Source: Muribaculaceae bacterium
GTDB lineage: Bacteria; Bacteroidota; Bacteroidia; Bacteroidales; Muribaculaceae
Assembly (NCBI GenBank): GCA_017626045.1
Contig: JAGAJP010000060.1
Coordinates: forward strand, 44,405-108,404
DNA length: 64,000 nucleotides
Reading direction: 5' to 3'
The notes under the pieces were generated by a model, which did not search any database, was not told where the DNA came from, and worked only from the letters and a program-made list of their open reading frames with translations. Positions within the stretch are counted from its first letter, which is position 1. Each line of letters begins with the position of its first letter. This document shows, one piece after another, positions 25,369-34,497 of the stretch. The position numbers and the translations under genes were made by a program.

Positions 25369-26660
25369 TTTATGATGACGGAAATTTTCTGCCGCAACGA
25401 GGTTATTTCAGGCTGATAGCTGTCTCCAAGTTCCTTTTTGAGGAATTTCTTTAGGTCGCGCGAGAAATTGGATGTGCTGTATCCACGGTTGCGGTTATTG
25501 TCCCATATAGGGATATTGATGGTGGCTCCGATGAATTTGTCGGTGTTGGTACCCATGTCATAGACTCCCTTGTAGGAGTTGTCGGCGAGCCATTCCTCGA
25601 AAGCCTCCATGAAGTCGTCGCCGGTCTGCGGGCTTTCCAAAGAGAAGTCCCAGTCGGTGACTGTATTGCCGAGTTTCAACTCTATGTTCATGTTCCGGCC
25701 GTTTTCGACCATGTCGTCAAACGCTTTCCGGATTCCGTTCATGAAATCTTTCTTTATGTTTTTGACCGCATAGTTCACGAGCAATGCCGAGTCTTTGGTC
25801 ATATACATACCGCTTGAGAAGTTCACGTTGGTCAGAACGTTTTCCGTCTGATTCTCAACCGCCCTCAGTGTCAGGTTGCAGCCGTTTGCCTTGTCGTTGC
25901 CGCTGATGTTCACGTCTACGCTGACCACGATGTCGGCAGGCAGCATTCTTGCCATATTTGTGCGGGAGTCTTCCTGTACTTCGCCGTCGTCGAGTGCGTC
26001 GCCGGTCTTGATATTCTTAAGCGCTGTGCGCAGGTCGCGAGTCTTGAATCCGTTTGACGAGAACAGGCTCATCACCGCGTCTACCGCGCCGGAAGCAGCA
26101 GGCGAGCTGTCCATGATTGCCTTCATGGTAGCGAATCCGTCATCGCCGTCGCCCTTCACGTATGGCACCACGATGATGGTGGGGTTCACGGCAGCCGTTA
26201 CCTTGATGTCCTTTTTGCCGTCGGTCCATGCCGGACTAAGGATACCTCCGCCGTTTTTTATGGCGTTGACAAGACCCTGCACGCGGATGCCGAGTCGTAC
26301 CGTTACCTGTCTGATGCCGTTTACCTTCCGCTCGGAAATCTTCTCGGGATTTCCTGAAAGATAACGGTTGTAGAGTTCCTGTCCGAAGAATTTTCTCAGA
26401 AATTCATCGTTGTTGCCCTCAAGCATCGGCTTGCCGTTGTGGAGTCCCGGAACGCCTGATACAAGAAGTGTATAAAACGCGCCTTCAATTGCCTCGTCTT
26501 TCGCCTCACCGCCCTTTTTAGCGGAGCAATAGCTTACTACTGTAATCTCGCTGCCCTGCTCCGATTCCAGTTCCACATCGGCAGTGGCGTATTGAGCGCA
26601 AACGCTGACTGTGGATGTAGCCACAGCCAGCGCTAATATTATGCTGAATATTTTTTTCAT
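25365..26660 (-). CDS. DUF6175-like exported protein
   Basis: A 431-residue protein with a signal peptide (1-22, ending VSVCAQ). The first part (SEITVVSYCSAKKGGEAKDE, about 36-55) has the look of repeated 'alternating small-domain' envelope proteins. The second part, IIVVPYVKGDGDDGFATMKA (about 163-182), followed by SSNGFKTRDLRTALK and ADIVVSVDVNI, resembles DUF6175 proteins of Bacteroidales. These are related in layout to CsgG/TolB-like periplasmic domains. It follows the CsgG-like gene by 57 bases and overlaps the next gene by four. The function is unknown. The family name is from memory and should be checked. Confidence 0.55.
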   Translation of the reverse strand: MKKIFSIILALAVATSTVSVCAQYATADVELESEQGSEITVVSYCSAKKGGEAKDEAIEGAFYTLLVSGVPGLHNGKPMLEGNNDEFLRKFFGQELYNRYLSGNPEKISERKVNGIRQVTVRLGIRVQGLVNAIKNGGGILSPAWTDGKKDIKVTAAVNPTIIVVPYVKGDGDDGFATMKAIMDSSPAASGAVDAVMSLFSSNGFKTRDLRTALKNIKTGDALDDGEVQEDSRTNMARMLPADIVVSVDVNISGNDKANGCNLTLRAVENQTENVLTNVNFSSGMYMTKDSALLVNYAVKNIKKDFMNGIRKAFDDMVENGRNMNIELKLGNTVTDWDFSLESPQTGDDFMEAFEEWLADNSYKGVYDMGTNTDKFIGATINIPIWDNNRNRGYSTSNFSRDLKKFLKKELGDSYQPEITSLRQKISVIIK

Positions 26661-26717
26661 TGATCCTAAGATTGTTGAAAATATATGTCACCCGGTATCA
26701 GGGTGAGTCCCGGAATT

Positions 26718-27593
26718 TTATTCCTTGGAAGTCACGATGACCTTGCTGCCTCCCTTGAGAGCGGCGCCGAGTTCTTTTCCTCCTTTCTTAACCTTGAAGA
26801 GAGAAATGTCGTCGCCCTCTACGTCCTGAACTTCAGCTTCACCGATTGTTTTGCGGGAAGTCTTTGAGCCGATGGTGCGGAGCTCGCGGATTTCATATTT
26901 CTGGCCTTTCTTTGCGCCGTTGGCGTCGCCGAGATCCACATAGAAAGTCTTTACGTCGTCATTCTTTGCGTCTGAAACTTCGAGAACGTTGCCGATGATT
27001 GGGAAAGCGGCGGCGATGAATTTCTTCATCTTGCCGGGGATAAGTTTGGAATATCCTGCCACTGCCTCGTCGGGAGTGTGGGCAACAACTGTGAAGCCCT
27101 GCAGGTCGAAGAGGCCGCCGGGAGCCTTGATGGTGGCTGTCTCTATTATCTTACCGTCTTTCGGGTTCACTACCTTCAGGGTAATGAGGAAAGTGGCGTC
27201 GTATGTGTAGGTCTTCTGACCCTTGGAGTCGGTGAGCACGTTTTCGGAGATTGCGATATCGTTCACTACACCCTGGATGAGAAGGTTGGCGCCCTGCTGC
27301 TCCATGAGGGCGAGACGTTCCATGTCGCCTCCGGCAGACACGCCTTCCATTCTGCGGTCTTCCTCAATCTTGAGGATTGCCTGGGTGTCTACGTCGATAA
27401 GGTTGATACGGTTGGACTGATGCAGAGCCTCCATAACGGAGTTGCGGGCAGTCTCGGCGTATTTGAACGGCACCGACGACGGACGGTCGAAGTAATCAAT
27501 AAGCACGTTGAGTTTTTCCTTTGGCTCGTCCTGTGCCATTGCGGAGATGGCGATGCCGGCGATGGCAAATACTGCGAGTAAGAATTTTTTCAT
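26718..27593 (-). CDS. CsgG/LpoB-like exported protein
   Basis: A 291-residue protein with a signal peptide (1-20, ending ISAMAQ) but no lipobox Cys. LNVLIDYFDRPSSVPFKYAET, NSVMEALHQSNRINLIDVD and GANLLIQGVVNDIAISEN follow the CsgG/FlgO/LpoB fold (N-terminal strand, helix, 'r..vid', 'ad.vi.G.v'). The C-terminal ~75 residues (FYVDLGDANGAKKGQKYEIR) look like a small SH3-like or FlgT-type domain. CsgG relatives form outer-membrane pores or activate peptidoglycan synthases; this one lacks a lipid anchor, so a soluble periplasmic role is more likely. It is first in a five-gene operon, with promoter at 27645-27676. Confidence 0.65.
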   Translation of the reverse strand: MKKFLLAVFAIAGIAISAMAQDEPKEKLNVLIDYFDRPSSVPFKYAETARNSVMEALHQSNRINLIDVDTQAILKIEEDRRMEGVSAGGDMERLALMEQQGANLLIQGVVNDIAISENVLTDSKGQKTYTYDATFLITLKVVNPKDGKIIETATIKAPGGLFDLQGFTVVAHTPDEAVAGYSKLIPGKMKKFIAAAFPIIGNVLEVSDAKNDDVKTFYVDLGDANGAKKGQKYEIRELRTIGSKTSRKTIGEAEVQDVEGDDISLFKVKKGGKELGAALKGGSKVIVTSKE

Positions 27594-27644
27594 AATTGTT
27601 TATTGTTAGTGGTTAATGTTTACAAGAATTAATATTTACGACTG

Positions 27645-27676
27645 CAAAGTTAACACTTTGTAACGATATATCCAAA
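27645..27676 (-). promoter_or_regulatory. Promoter of the CsgG-like to uvrD operon
   Basis: On the minus strand TTTG (27673-27676) is followed after 20 bases by TAACTTTG (27645-27652), an exact consensus match. The leader would be about 45 bases. Confidence 0.75.
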
Positions 27677-27755
27677 TAAATTTATGTAAATGTCTGATTT
27701 TCTCCTCGGGGGGGGTAAACATCTAAATGTCAAATATATAGCCAAGATTATTCAA

Positions 27756-28232
27756 TTAATTATTCGTGAGGAGGCATACAGCCATAGCGGAGATTCCCTC
27801 TTTTCTTCCGGTAAATCCTAGTTTTTCAGTAGTGGTTGCCTTCACCGATACCGTATCGACTGACACTCCCATGGTGTCGGCGAGAGTATGGCGCATTGTG
27901 TCGATATAGGACCTAAACTTAGGAGCTTCGGCGCAGATGGTGATGTCGCAGTTGCCGAGCCGGTATCCATTTTCTTCCACAAGACGCATGACATGGGCAA
28001 GAAGCACCTTGCTGTCTATACCTTTATATTGAGGGTCTGAGTCTGGAAAATGCTTCCCGATGTCTCCGAGCGCGAGCGCGCCGAGCAGGGCGTCGCAGAG
28101 CGCGTGTATCGCCACATCGGCGTCGCTGTGTCCGAGAAGACCGTGGGTGTGCGGAACTTTCACGCCGCAGATCCAAAGGTCTCGGTCCTCCACAAGCCGA
28201 TGCACGTCATATCCTTGGCCTATTCGTATCAT
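27756..28232 (-). CDS. ispF: 2-C-methyl-D-erythritol 2,4-cyclodiphosphate synthase
   Basis: A 158-residue enzyme of the MEP isoprenoid pathway that closes the cyclic diphosphate with release of CMP. The start MIRIGQGYDVHRL carries the metal-binding Asp and His (GxDxH). LLGHSDADVAIHALCDALLGA (here with one extra residue at the start) holds the second metal His. GDIGKHFPDSD and the closing ATTTEKLGFTGRKEG are also typical. It is the last gene of the run from the GH25 lysozyme through porU and porV; this neighbourhood is conserved in Bacteroidales. Confidence 0.97.
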   Translation of the reverse strand: MIRIGQGYDVHRLVEDRDLWICGVKVPHTHGLLGHSDADVAIHALCDALLGALALGDIGKHFPDSDPQYKGIDSKVLLAHVMRLVEENGYRLGNCDITICAEAPKFRSYIDTMRHTLADTMGVSVDTVSVKATTTEKLGFTGRKEGISAMAVCLLTNN

Positions 28233-28259
28233 AATATGGTGTTTTTTGAATTGTTGTTG

Positions 28260-29501
28260 TCACCGTCTGCGTTTTCCGAGCAGGTCCTTGATGCCGTCCA
28301 TATCGAAACTGAGGGTGAAGCGCATCGTCTGGTCAAGAGGAGAGCTCTGGGCGGTGGCGAGCATATATGAGGCGTCGAGCCTTACCACATTGAGTGAGAA
28401 TCCGGCTCCGAAACCGAAATAGCTTCTGCCGCCTTTCATGGCGTTCTCGTAGTTGTAGCCGAGACGCACGAAGAACTGGTCGTTGTAGGAATATTCGCCA
28501 CCGATTGACACGTTGATTTCCTTCAGTTCCTCCGAAAAACCGCCGGGTGCGTCGCTAAAACTCTTGAAAATACCTGATATCGGCGACATTGTCTCCCATT
28601 TCTGGAGAGCGTCGTCGAAAGCGGCGGCATTCTGTGCCTCGTCTTTATCCGGGTCATAGTAGGCGCCTCCGGGATTTATGTAGTCGCTTTCCCTCGGTTT
28701 GGTGGGCACAAGCAGTTTGTTGAGGTCCAGTCCGATGGTGAGAAGGTTGTAGTCTGCCAGCGGGAACGTGAAGGCTGTTCCGAGGCGTAGGTTTGTGGGA
28801 AGGTAATAGTAGTTGGTGCCGTGGTCATAGCTGACTTTTGAGCCTATGTTGCTGATGTTGAATCCCCAGCTCCACTGGCACTCGCTTCTTCCTATCATGG
28901 GATATGTGGTGTAGTAGCCGCTGAGGTCCACGGCAAACGCCGATCCGGCGGTGTTGGTGTCGCCGGAATAGGAGTCTTCGTAGGAAAGGTCGGAAAGGAT
29001 ATATCTCAACGCTACACCCATTGAGAATTTCTCGCTCAGTTTGCGGGAATATCCGAAATCTATGGCAAATTCATAAGGGTTGATGGTGTTTGCTCCCACT
29101 CCTTCGTCAACAATAACCTCGCCGAGAGAGAAATAGCGCAGCGATGCGCTTATCGCCTGGTTGTCGGAACTTCCGAGTTTAAGGTATCCGCTCACGTCCG
29201 CAAGGAAAATGTCGTTGACGATTTTCCTGAGCCACGGTGTATAGCTGATGCCGACGCCACCCGACGAGTATGCAAAAGCATACTTCGAAGGATTCCAGAA
29301 CTGAGAGTTGATGTCGGCGTCGGTGGCGGCGCCAAGATTGCCCATTGCGCTGCCTCTGGCGTCGGGAGTGATGCTGAGGGTTGTCACACCGGTCTGGACC
29401 GGGTTGAACTGCGAGTCCTTTATGTCGTTGCCGTCTTCTGCGAAAGCTGCCACGCCTATGGCGGCTGCCGAGATCGCACAGAATATTCTTGAAGTAGTCA
29501 T
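28260..29501 (-). CDS. porV: Type IX secretion outer-membrane protein PorV
   Basis: A 413-residue FadL-like barrel protein. It has a signal peptide (1-21) and an N-terminal NPVQTGVTTLSITPDARGSAM, followed by GNLGAATDADINSQFWNPSKY, the PorV signature with the 'fWNPAk.a' motif. Alternating aromatic strands run to the C-terminal TMRFTLSFDMDG. PorV picks up cargo from the type IX translocon and hands it to the sortase PorU, which is encoded just upstream. The rest of the translocon (SprA, PorK-N and others) lies outside the window. The gene is preceded by an FAH-like gene (86 bases away) and followed by ispF. Confidence 0.9.
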   Translation of the reverse strand: MTTSRIFCAISAAAIGVAAFAEDGNDIKDSQFNPVQTGVTTLSITPDARGSAMGNLGAATDADINSQFWNPSKYAFAYSSGGVGISYTPWLRKIVNDIFLADVSGYLKLGSSDNQAISASLRYFSLGEVIVDEGVGANTINPYEFAIDFGYSRKLSEKFSMGVALRYILSDLSYEDSYSGDTNTAGSAFAVDLSGYYTTYPMIGRSECQWSWGFNISNIGSKVSYDHGTNYYYLPTNLRLGTAFTFPLADYNLLTIGLDLNKLLVPTKPRESDYINPGGAYYDPDKDEAQNAAAFDDALQKWETMSPISGIFKSFSDAPGGFSEELKEINVSIGGEYSYNDQFFVRLGYNYENAMKGGRSYFGFGAGFSLNVVRLDASYMLATAQSSPLDQTMRFTLSFDMDGIKDLLGKRRR

Positions 29502-29587
29502 GAAATAATAACGAGAAGATTTATTTGTTTATTGTAGCAAAGCATCACAGTCGCGGATAATGGGAAGAAGGCTGCTCCTGCAGTTTT

Positions 29588-30196
29588 CTAACGGATATTG
29601 AAACTCGGTGAACTGACGCCATCGAGTGCTATCCTGACTCTCATCCCGGGATGAAGTTCCGGACCCTCGTCTGCCACTCCGGCAATTATTATGTCGCCTG
29701 TCTTGAGGGTGTTGTCGCGGCTGATGCATTCGATAGTCTCTTCAATGGAGCAAGACATGCAGCCTGCCTGCCATTCAAGCATCTCAGCCCTGTCGGAAGA
29801 TTTCAACAGCACGTCGATCGAGCATTTCGCTATCCTTTCAGTAGACATTTCTGTGAATTGTCCTAACACGGTGCTCCGGTCGTAACTGATTGCCTGAGTC
29901 CAGGGCAGACCTTCGGACTTCAGTTGCCGCAGTTTGTCGGCTGCTACCATCATGAGGCAAGGCGCCACACCGCTGACGTATCGGTGTGCGAACCGCGCAG
30001 ACACCCCTTTGCCGAGTTTGCCGATTTTCACGGCAAGCGCCATTCTCATTTCGAACGAGTCTGCGAAGTCAGGCACGAAATAGGGGTTGCCACCCTGAAT
30101 AATGCTGCTCGCCGACACGAGGGTCCATACGGGAGCGACGGGAATCATATCGTCGGGCGTGTCAATGAGATTGTTGATTATAGCGAAGATTGTCAT
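29588..30196 (-). CDS. FAH-like protein, metal ligands apparently lost
   Basis: A 202-residue protein from the ATG at 30196, which overlaps the porU stop by four bases; the longer upstream frame is antisense-like and rejected. The strand-helix pattern (PVWTLVSASSIIQGGNPYFV, DFADSFEMRMALAVKIGKLG, FAHRYVSGVAPCLMM, ISYDRSTVLGQF) and the ending GDIIIAGVADEGPELHPGMR follow fumarylacetoacetate-hydrolase-fold proteins. In active members a Glu-x-Glu pair precedes the 'LavvIG' strand and a DfTARD motif follows; here those places read R-M-A and APCLMM. A non-catalytic role is likely. Synteny with porU/porV is, from memory, also seen in Porphyromonas. Confidence 0.7.
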   Translation of the reverse strand: MTIFAIINNLIDTPDDMIPVAPVWTLVSASSIIQGGNPYFVPDFADSFEMRMALAVKIGKLGKGVSARFAHRYVSGVAPCLMMVAADKLRQLKSEGLPWTQAISYDRSTVLGQFTEMSTERIAKCSIDVLLKSSDRAEMLEWQAGCMSCSIEETIECISRDNTLKTGDIIIAGVADEGPELHPGMRVRIALDGVSSPSFNIR

Positions 30197-33100
30197 TTTG
30201 CAGGAATTGCTATTTTTTTGCTTTCCGACTGCGACATTCCGTCGTCGGAGGTAACTGTGGTGCGCAGGATGTAAATGCCTCGTGGCAGCCTGTTGCCGTT
30301 GTTGTCGGTAAGGTCCCATGAGTAGTTGATGCTGCTTTCCTTGCCGGAATATATGTTGCGCTCAGCGTTCCAAACCTTTGTGCCGTCGAGGGCGAAGCAT
30401 TCGAGAGTGCAGTCGAGTTTGCATAGTGCCCTGTCGGTAATTACCCTGACGTCGAGTCTGTCGGCATCACGGTCGTAGAAAGTTGTGAACTCGTTCAGTT
30501 CCGGCTTCAGGTTTACTCCTACCTTGAAACTTACCGACGCGCTGCTGGAGTTGTTGGCGTTGTCCCATACTGTCAGTTTCAGGGAATGTTCCCCCGGTTC
30601 GAGTTCGGGAAGCGGGTATGCGATGCTTCCCCGTCCCGGCTGCGAGGTGTCTGGCATGAAATAGTTGCCGAGGTCGTCATATACCTTGTCGGAGTCGAGG
30701 GTAAGGCTCATCTTGTGTCCGATGCCCGCGTCTGAAATGTTGATGCCGCTGTCGTCGGAGAAGGTAACCATCGCCACCGGACTGGGGTGTACCACGTCGC
30801 CGTCGGTGAATGCTTCTGAGTTTATCACGAAGCTCTCTATTTCCGGGCCTTCGGTGTCGTCGGCGGCGCTGTTGTCGTAGCCGTACACATATAGCCTGTC
30901 GGTTGAGCCGTTCGCCTCATGTCCTGCTTTTTCGTCGTATGCATAGAGGGTGATGAGCGCCGGCGTATAGTTGTTGGAGATTTCCGAAGGCATCAGGATT
31001 GTCGTGCTCCACACGCCGTCGCGGACATCGATGCTGCCGGTGGCGAGTTTGCTCGAGCGGTCGTCATACACCGATTCCTTTCCGTCTTTGCCCCAGCCGT
31101 TGGTCGTCACGCTCTTTTCCGCATCGAAAAGTGTATATTGCACGGGACCGTTGAATGCCACCGTTGAGCCATCGGAATCGATGATCCTTCCTGATATCCT
31201 CACGTTGGAGCGGGCTTTGACGGTCGGAGAGTCCTCCTGGAGTTCCGCCACGGGAAGCCCGGCTATGGAGTCTACTGCCACAGTGTAGCGAGGCACCGGC
31301 ATTCGGAGCGCCGGATCGCCCATCATGTGATAGCGGTTCATGTTGTCGTCTTTGGGCGAGCAGTTGTTCTTCCCGAGTCTTACGATGTCGCCCAGACGCT
31401 GTCCGAGGCCATCGGAAGCGCGCCGGAAAAATTCCGACGATATGGCGTTGGTGATATATTCGTTTCGTGCTATATACACCGTGCGGCTCGGCGTTATCAT
31501 GGCGATTGCTCCTCCCGCGGGATTGCAGACCATTACTTCAGCGCCGCTTACAGACTCCGCGTCCCATTTGCCGAAACTGCAGGTCGCTGCGTAGACTATG
31601 GGCAGATGCTGACACGACATGCTCGTTATGTCTTCCCACGTCAGAAGTTTTTCGTGGCTCCACTCCTTGGGATTGGCGTGGCCTATATAGCTGATAAGCG
31701 CTGTCCCCTCCTTTTCCCATTTCTTGAGCATTTTCTCCTTTGCATCCGGAAATTGGAGGCCGGTTCCGGTTTTCTTGAGTTCGAAGGCGTCAAGGTAGAC
31801 GCGGTCGTAGGCGTAGTGGGCGCCGGCATCGCTATCCAGCATCCTTTGGATGCCTTTCTGAGCCTGATTCAGATGGCTGGCGCTGTCGCCGTCGTCGGCT
31901 ATGGACATTACGTTGTTGCGCCATACACCATAGTCCGGCGCAGTCATATACGCCTCGAGTTTGTCTGCCACTGTATTGGCGTCTTCTACACCCGCCACCG
32001 GATATCGACCGATGCCGACATTTATCTGGCGTATCCACATGCTTCGTGCGGATGTCTCGTCTTCGAGCATCCCGATGAAGTCGTCGGTGCAGTAAGAGGT
32101 GGGTTCTGACAGCCCTCCTGCCGACTGCCATATCAATACGCGGGGGTATCCTGCCTTCAGTGTCTCAGGGTTCTTCATCTTCTGGTCGTAGGTGGGGCGC
32201 CCCATAAGCAGGCAGTATCCGAAACGGTTGTCTTCCGGATTGGCGTTGGATCTGTCATACCACATCTTGAGAAGTTTTCTGAATGCCGACACGTCGGCGT
32301 TGCCGCTCGAAAACTCATTGTAAATCTTCTCGGGCGTCAGTATATGCACGGTCATGCCGTCGTGAGTGCGGTGCAGGTCGGCAATCCTTTGGGCGGCAGC
32401 AGTGTATTCTTCCGGAGATATTATCACCATGTGGGGAGTTGGGAGTCCGTGGATGTTCTGGTTTGCGACCTTGAAACGTCCGGATACGGACACACCGCGT
32501 GCATCCGGCTCGAAGGCGAGAAACTCCCTGAATCCTCTGGTTCTAATTGCTATTGTCAGGCTCTTGGATGAAGCGTCGTAAGCCCCCGATACCTCTTTTA
32601 TATTGGCGGGGTCGGTAACATCCCAGACGCGGGTTGTCTCGGAGGCGCCGGAGATACGGTAGGCGGCTGGTGTCTTGGCGTTGGCGTGAAAGAGAAGTTT
32701 GCCGTCGCGTAGCACAAGTTTTCTTGTGTATTCAACCTCAATCCAGTCGAGGCGTGCTGTAGTCACCACTCCCGCTTGCGAGTATTCGATACCCACGGAC
32801 AGGGAGTTGCCGTCGACAGAGGCTTCCTTGGTCGTGGCGGCAGTCTGGTAATACTGGTCGCTTGCCGAGGTGGCGGGAATGCGGTCGCTCGATGTTGCTG
32901 AGAGTCTGCTTCCGTTGGCGCTGACCATGATGCTGCTCGCCGCCCCGCTGGTGTTGGCTCCGAACCGTACCCGGATGGAGGCTTTCTCGCCGACGTTGTC
33001 GGTGAGGTCGAAATCAAACTTCTGCGATTTCTGCGACCGGAAGTCTTCGCCGAGGTACTCTCTGCCTGACGTCGCCGCCTGCGCGAGGTCGCGTTCGTGC

Positions 33101-33633
33101 ACGAGTAGCTGTCTAGAGGAGTCATATACTGTCAGACCTTCCGTGTCGCTGAGGTCTACGGCCGAAGTCTCGGTTTCCGGCTTGACGTCGCTCAGAAAAT
33201 AGTATGACGTGTCGCCGTAAGGATTGATTGAATGGCTGTAGAGCATCGACGGTGAGCCGGTCGACGACATCACGCTGATGTTGCCGGTGGCGAAAAACGA
33301 TATGCTGCCGTCGCTGCCCCTTGTCAGCGGCACCGGTGGAAGATCATCGGGGAGTCCGACACTCAGGACTTCAGGAATCATTCTGCCGCCGTAGCCGTAG
33401 ACATATACGTTCTCCGGGTTGGAAAACCCGAAGTTGCGTAATGTCTGACGCGACAGTGTCTGCAGTCCTTTGGAGGAAACGTCGATTTTCACCCAGGTTC
33501 CTGTGGCGAGCACGGAATTCTTGGAGTATTTCGCGGGATTGGCAGCTGAGGCGGCAAGACTGTATGCCATGGCGGTGAGCGCCATGGTCGCGATCTGAAT
33601 TAAGTATGTTGATGAAAGTTTCTTTGTGTTCAC
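30193..33633 (-). CDS. porU: Type IX secretion sortase PorU
   Basis: A 1146-residue surface protein that removes the C-terminal sorting domain of type IX cargo and attaches the cargo to A-LPS. The start codon is GTG at 33633, giving the signal peptide MNTKKLSSTYLIQIATMALTA; the GH25 stop is two bases upstream. The gingipain-like C25 domain lies at about 420-790, with the catalytic His in ISYIGHANPKEW (about 652) and Cys in VYAATCSFGKWD (about 685). The C-terminal end GIYILRTTVTSDD ... KKIAIPAK is itself a sorting-type domain, as known for PorU. It is in an operon with GH25, FAH-like and porV genes. Confidence 0.92.
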   Translation of the reverse strand: MNTKKLSSTYLIQIATMALTAMAYSLAASAANPAKYSKNSVLATGTWVKIDVSSKGLQTLSRQTLRNFGFSNPENVYVYGYGGRMIPEVLSVGLPDDLPPVPLTRGSDGSISFFATGNISVMSSTGSPSMLYSHSINPYGDTSYYFLSDVKPETETSAVDLSDTEGLTVYDSSRQLLVHERDLAQAATSGREYLGEDFRSQKSQKFDFDLTDNVGEKASIRVRFGANTSGAASSIMVSANGSRLSATSSDRIPATSASDQYYQTAATTKEASVDGNSLSVGIEYSQAGVVTTARLDWIEVEYTRKLVLRDGKLLFHANAKTPAAYRISGASETTRVWDVTDPANIKEVSGAYDASSKSLTIAIRTRGFREFLAFEPDARGVSVSGRFKVANQNIHGLPTPHMVIISPEEYTAAAQRIADLHRTHDGMTVHILTPEKIYNEFSSGNADVSAFRKLLKMWYDRSNANPEDNRFGYCLLMGRPTYDQKMKNPETLKAGYPRVLIWQSAGGLSEPTSYCTDDFIGMLEDETSARSMWIRQINVGIGRYPVAGVEDANTVADKLEAYMTAPDYGVWRNNVMSIADDGDSASHLNQAQKGIQRMLDSDAGAHYAYDRVYLDAFELKKTGTGLQFPDAKEKMLKKWEKEGTALISYIGHANPKEWSHEKLLTWEDITSMSCQHLPIVYAATCSFGKWDAESVSGAEVMVCNPAGGAIAMITPSRTVYIARNEYITNAISSEFFRRASDGLGQRLGDIVRLGKNNCSPKDDNMNRYHMMGDPALRMPVPRYTVAVDSIAGLPVAELQEDSPTVKARSNVRISGRIIDSDGSTVAFNGPVQYTLFDAEKSVTTNGWGKDGKESVYDDRSSKLATGSIDVRDGVWSTTILMPSEISNNYTPALITLYAYDEKAGHEANGSTDRLYVYGYDNSAADDTEGPEIESFVINSEAFTDGDVVHPSPVAMVTFSDDSGINISDAGIGHKMSLTLDSDKVYDDLGNYFMPDTSQPGRGSIAYPLPELEPGEHSLKLTVWDNANNSSSASVSFKVGVNLKPELNEFTTFYDRDADRLDVRVITDRALCKLDCTLECFALDGTKVWNAERNIYSGKESSINYSWDLTDNNGNRLPRGIYILRTTVTSDDGMSQSESKKIAIPAK

Positions 33634-33635
33634 GT

Positions 33636-34406
33636 CTAATTAACGGATTTTGAACCTTGATATTGTTGCTGGTTAAGGAAGTCGAGCCATTCTTTTCTGG
33701 AGCCGCCAAACACGTTCATGTCGACTTTTCCGGATATACCTCCCACGGAACCCTGATGGCTGAACTGCCAGAATTTCCAGTCTTCCGAAATAGGGTCGTC
33801 GGCGAATGAGCATATCCAGAGGCGGCTGCCGGGAAATGAGTCGTCGAGATATTCGTAATAGTCTTTTCTGTTGGCATACAGGGTAGGGGAGAAGCCCCGC
33901 AGGTTGAGATAGTCCACCATTGCGGCTATCCGTTCCTTGACCTTCTCGGTGGAAATGTCGCGTGGGTTGCCGGAAGATTCTATATCGATTGCTATGCCCA
34001 TCTCAAGTTTGCGGTCGCCCACAGCCTCGAGAAGGTTGATTGCCTGGGACACTCCGTCTTTGTCAAACCGGAAGAAATGGTATGCTCCGCGCTTCATGCC
34101 TGCCGTGCCTGCCTTCTGATAGTTGAGGCGGAAGTTCCTGTCGCGGAATGTCTCCCCCTCGCTTGCCTTTATCCACACGAACTCCACTCCTTCTCCGGCG
34201 GCGGCGTTGAGGTTCATCATTCCGTTGTGTGCCGACACGTCGATGCCGAGCACCGGATAGCGAGCCCGGTCCACGTATGGCGGAGTGGTGCGGAAATGCA
34301 TCCATGCGGCATACGCCGACCATGCGAGAAGTGCCGCCGCCAGTAGGAAGCAGCAGAAAATCATGATGTCGTTTTTCCTCGTGTTTATGTCGGCAAGAAT
34401 CTTCAT
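33636..34406 (-). CDS. GH25 lysozyme, membrane-anchored
   Basis: A 256-residue protein from the ATG at 34406; the in-frame TTG further up lies inside the promoter's -7 box and cannot be used. One N-terminal membrane segment (about 13-36, DIMIFCCFLLAAALLAWSAY) is followed by the GH25 domain: VLGIDVSAHNGMMNL with the catalytic Asp, EFVWIKASEGETF, KRGAYHFFRF and MGIAIDIESSGNP with the second acidic pair. It ends in KFWQFSHQGSVGGISGKVDM. GH25 enzymes cut the N-acetylmuramic acid to N-acetylglucosamine bond of peptidoglycan, so this one may open the wall for the type IX machinery encoded next to it. Its stop is two bases from the porU start. Confidence 0.9.
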   Translation of the reverse strand: MKILADINTRKNDIMIFCCFLLAAALLAWSAYAAWMHFRTTPPYVDRARYPVLGIDVSAHNGMMNLNAAAGEGVEFVWIKASEGETFRDRNFRLNYQKAGTAGMKRGAYHFFRFDKDGVSQAINLLEAVGDRKLEMGIAIDIESSGNPRDISTEKVKERIAAMVDYLNLRGFSPTLYANRKDYYEYLDDSFPGSRLWICSFADDPISEDWKFWQFSHQGSVGGISGKVDMNVFGGSRKEWLDFLNQQQYQGSKSVN

Positions 34407-34412
34407 ATAAGA

Positions 34413-34444
34413 CAAAATTAATAAGATTTATGAAATATGCCAAA
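34413..34444 (-). promoter_or_regulatory. Promoter of GH25-porU-FAH-porV, near-leaderless
   Basis: On the minus strand TTTG (34441-34444) is followed after 20 bases by TAATTTTG (34413-34420). The ATG at 34406 starts 6 bases after the box, so the leader is at most a couple of bases. Confidence 0.7.
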
Positions 34445-34485
34445 TCTGTAAAACTAAAAAAATCATAAATTCGGATTTTTTTTAT

Positions 34486-34493
34486 TAATTTTG
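34486..34493 (+). promoter_or_regulatory. Probable -7 box of cvpA-suf
   Basis: TAATTTTG lies 4 bases before the cvpA ATG, next to the divergent GH25 promoter. No clear TTTG is seen at the right distance upstream, so this promoter is weaker in support. Confidence 0.45.
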
Positions 34494-34497
34494 CATT

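Noticed and set aside
30197..30319. 41-residue extension of the FAH-like protein
   Set aside because: Arg/His-rich, lies inside porU in another frame and replaces a clean ATGA-coupled start.
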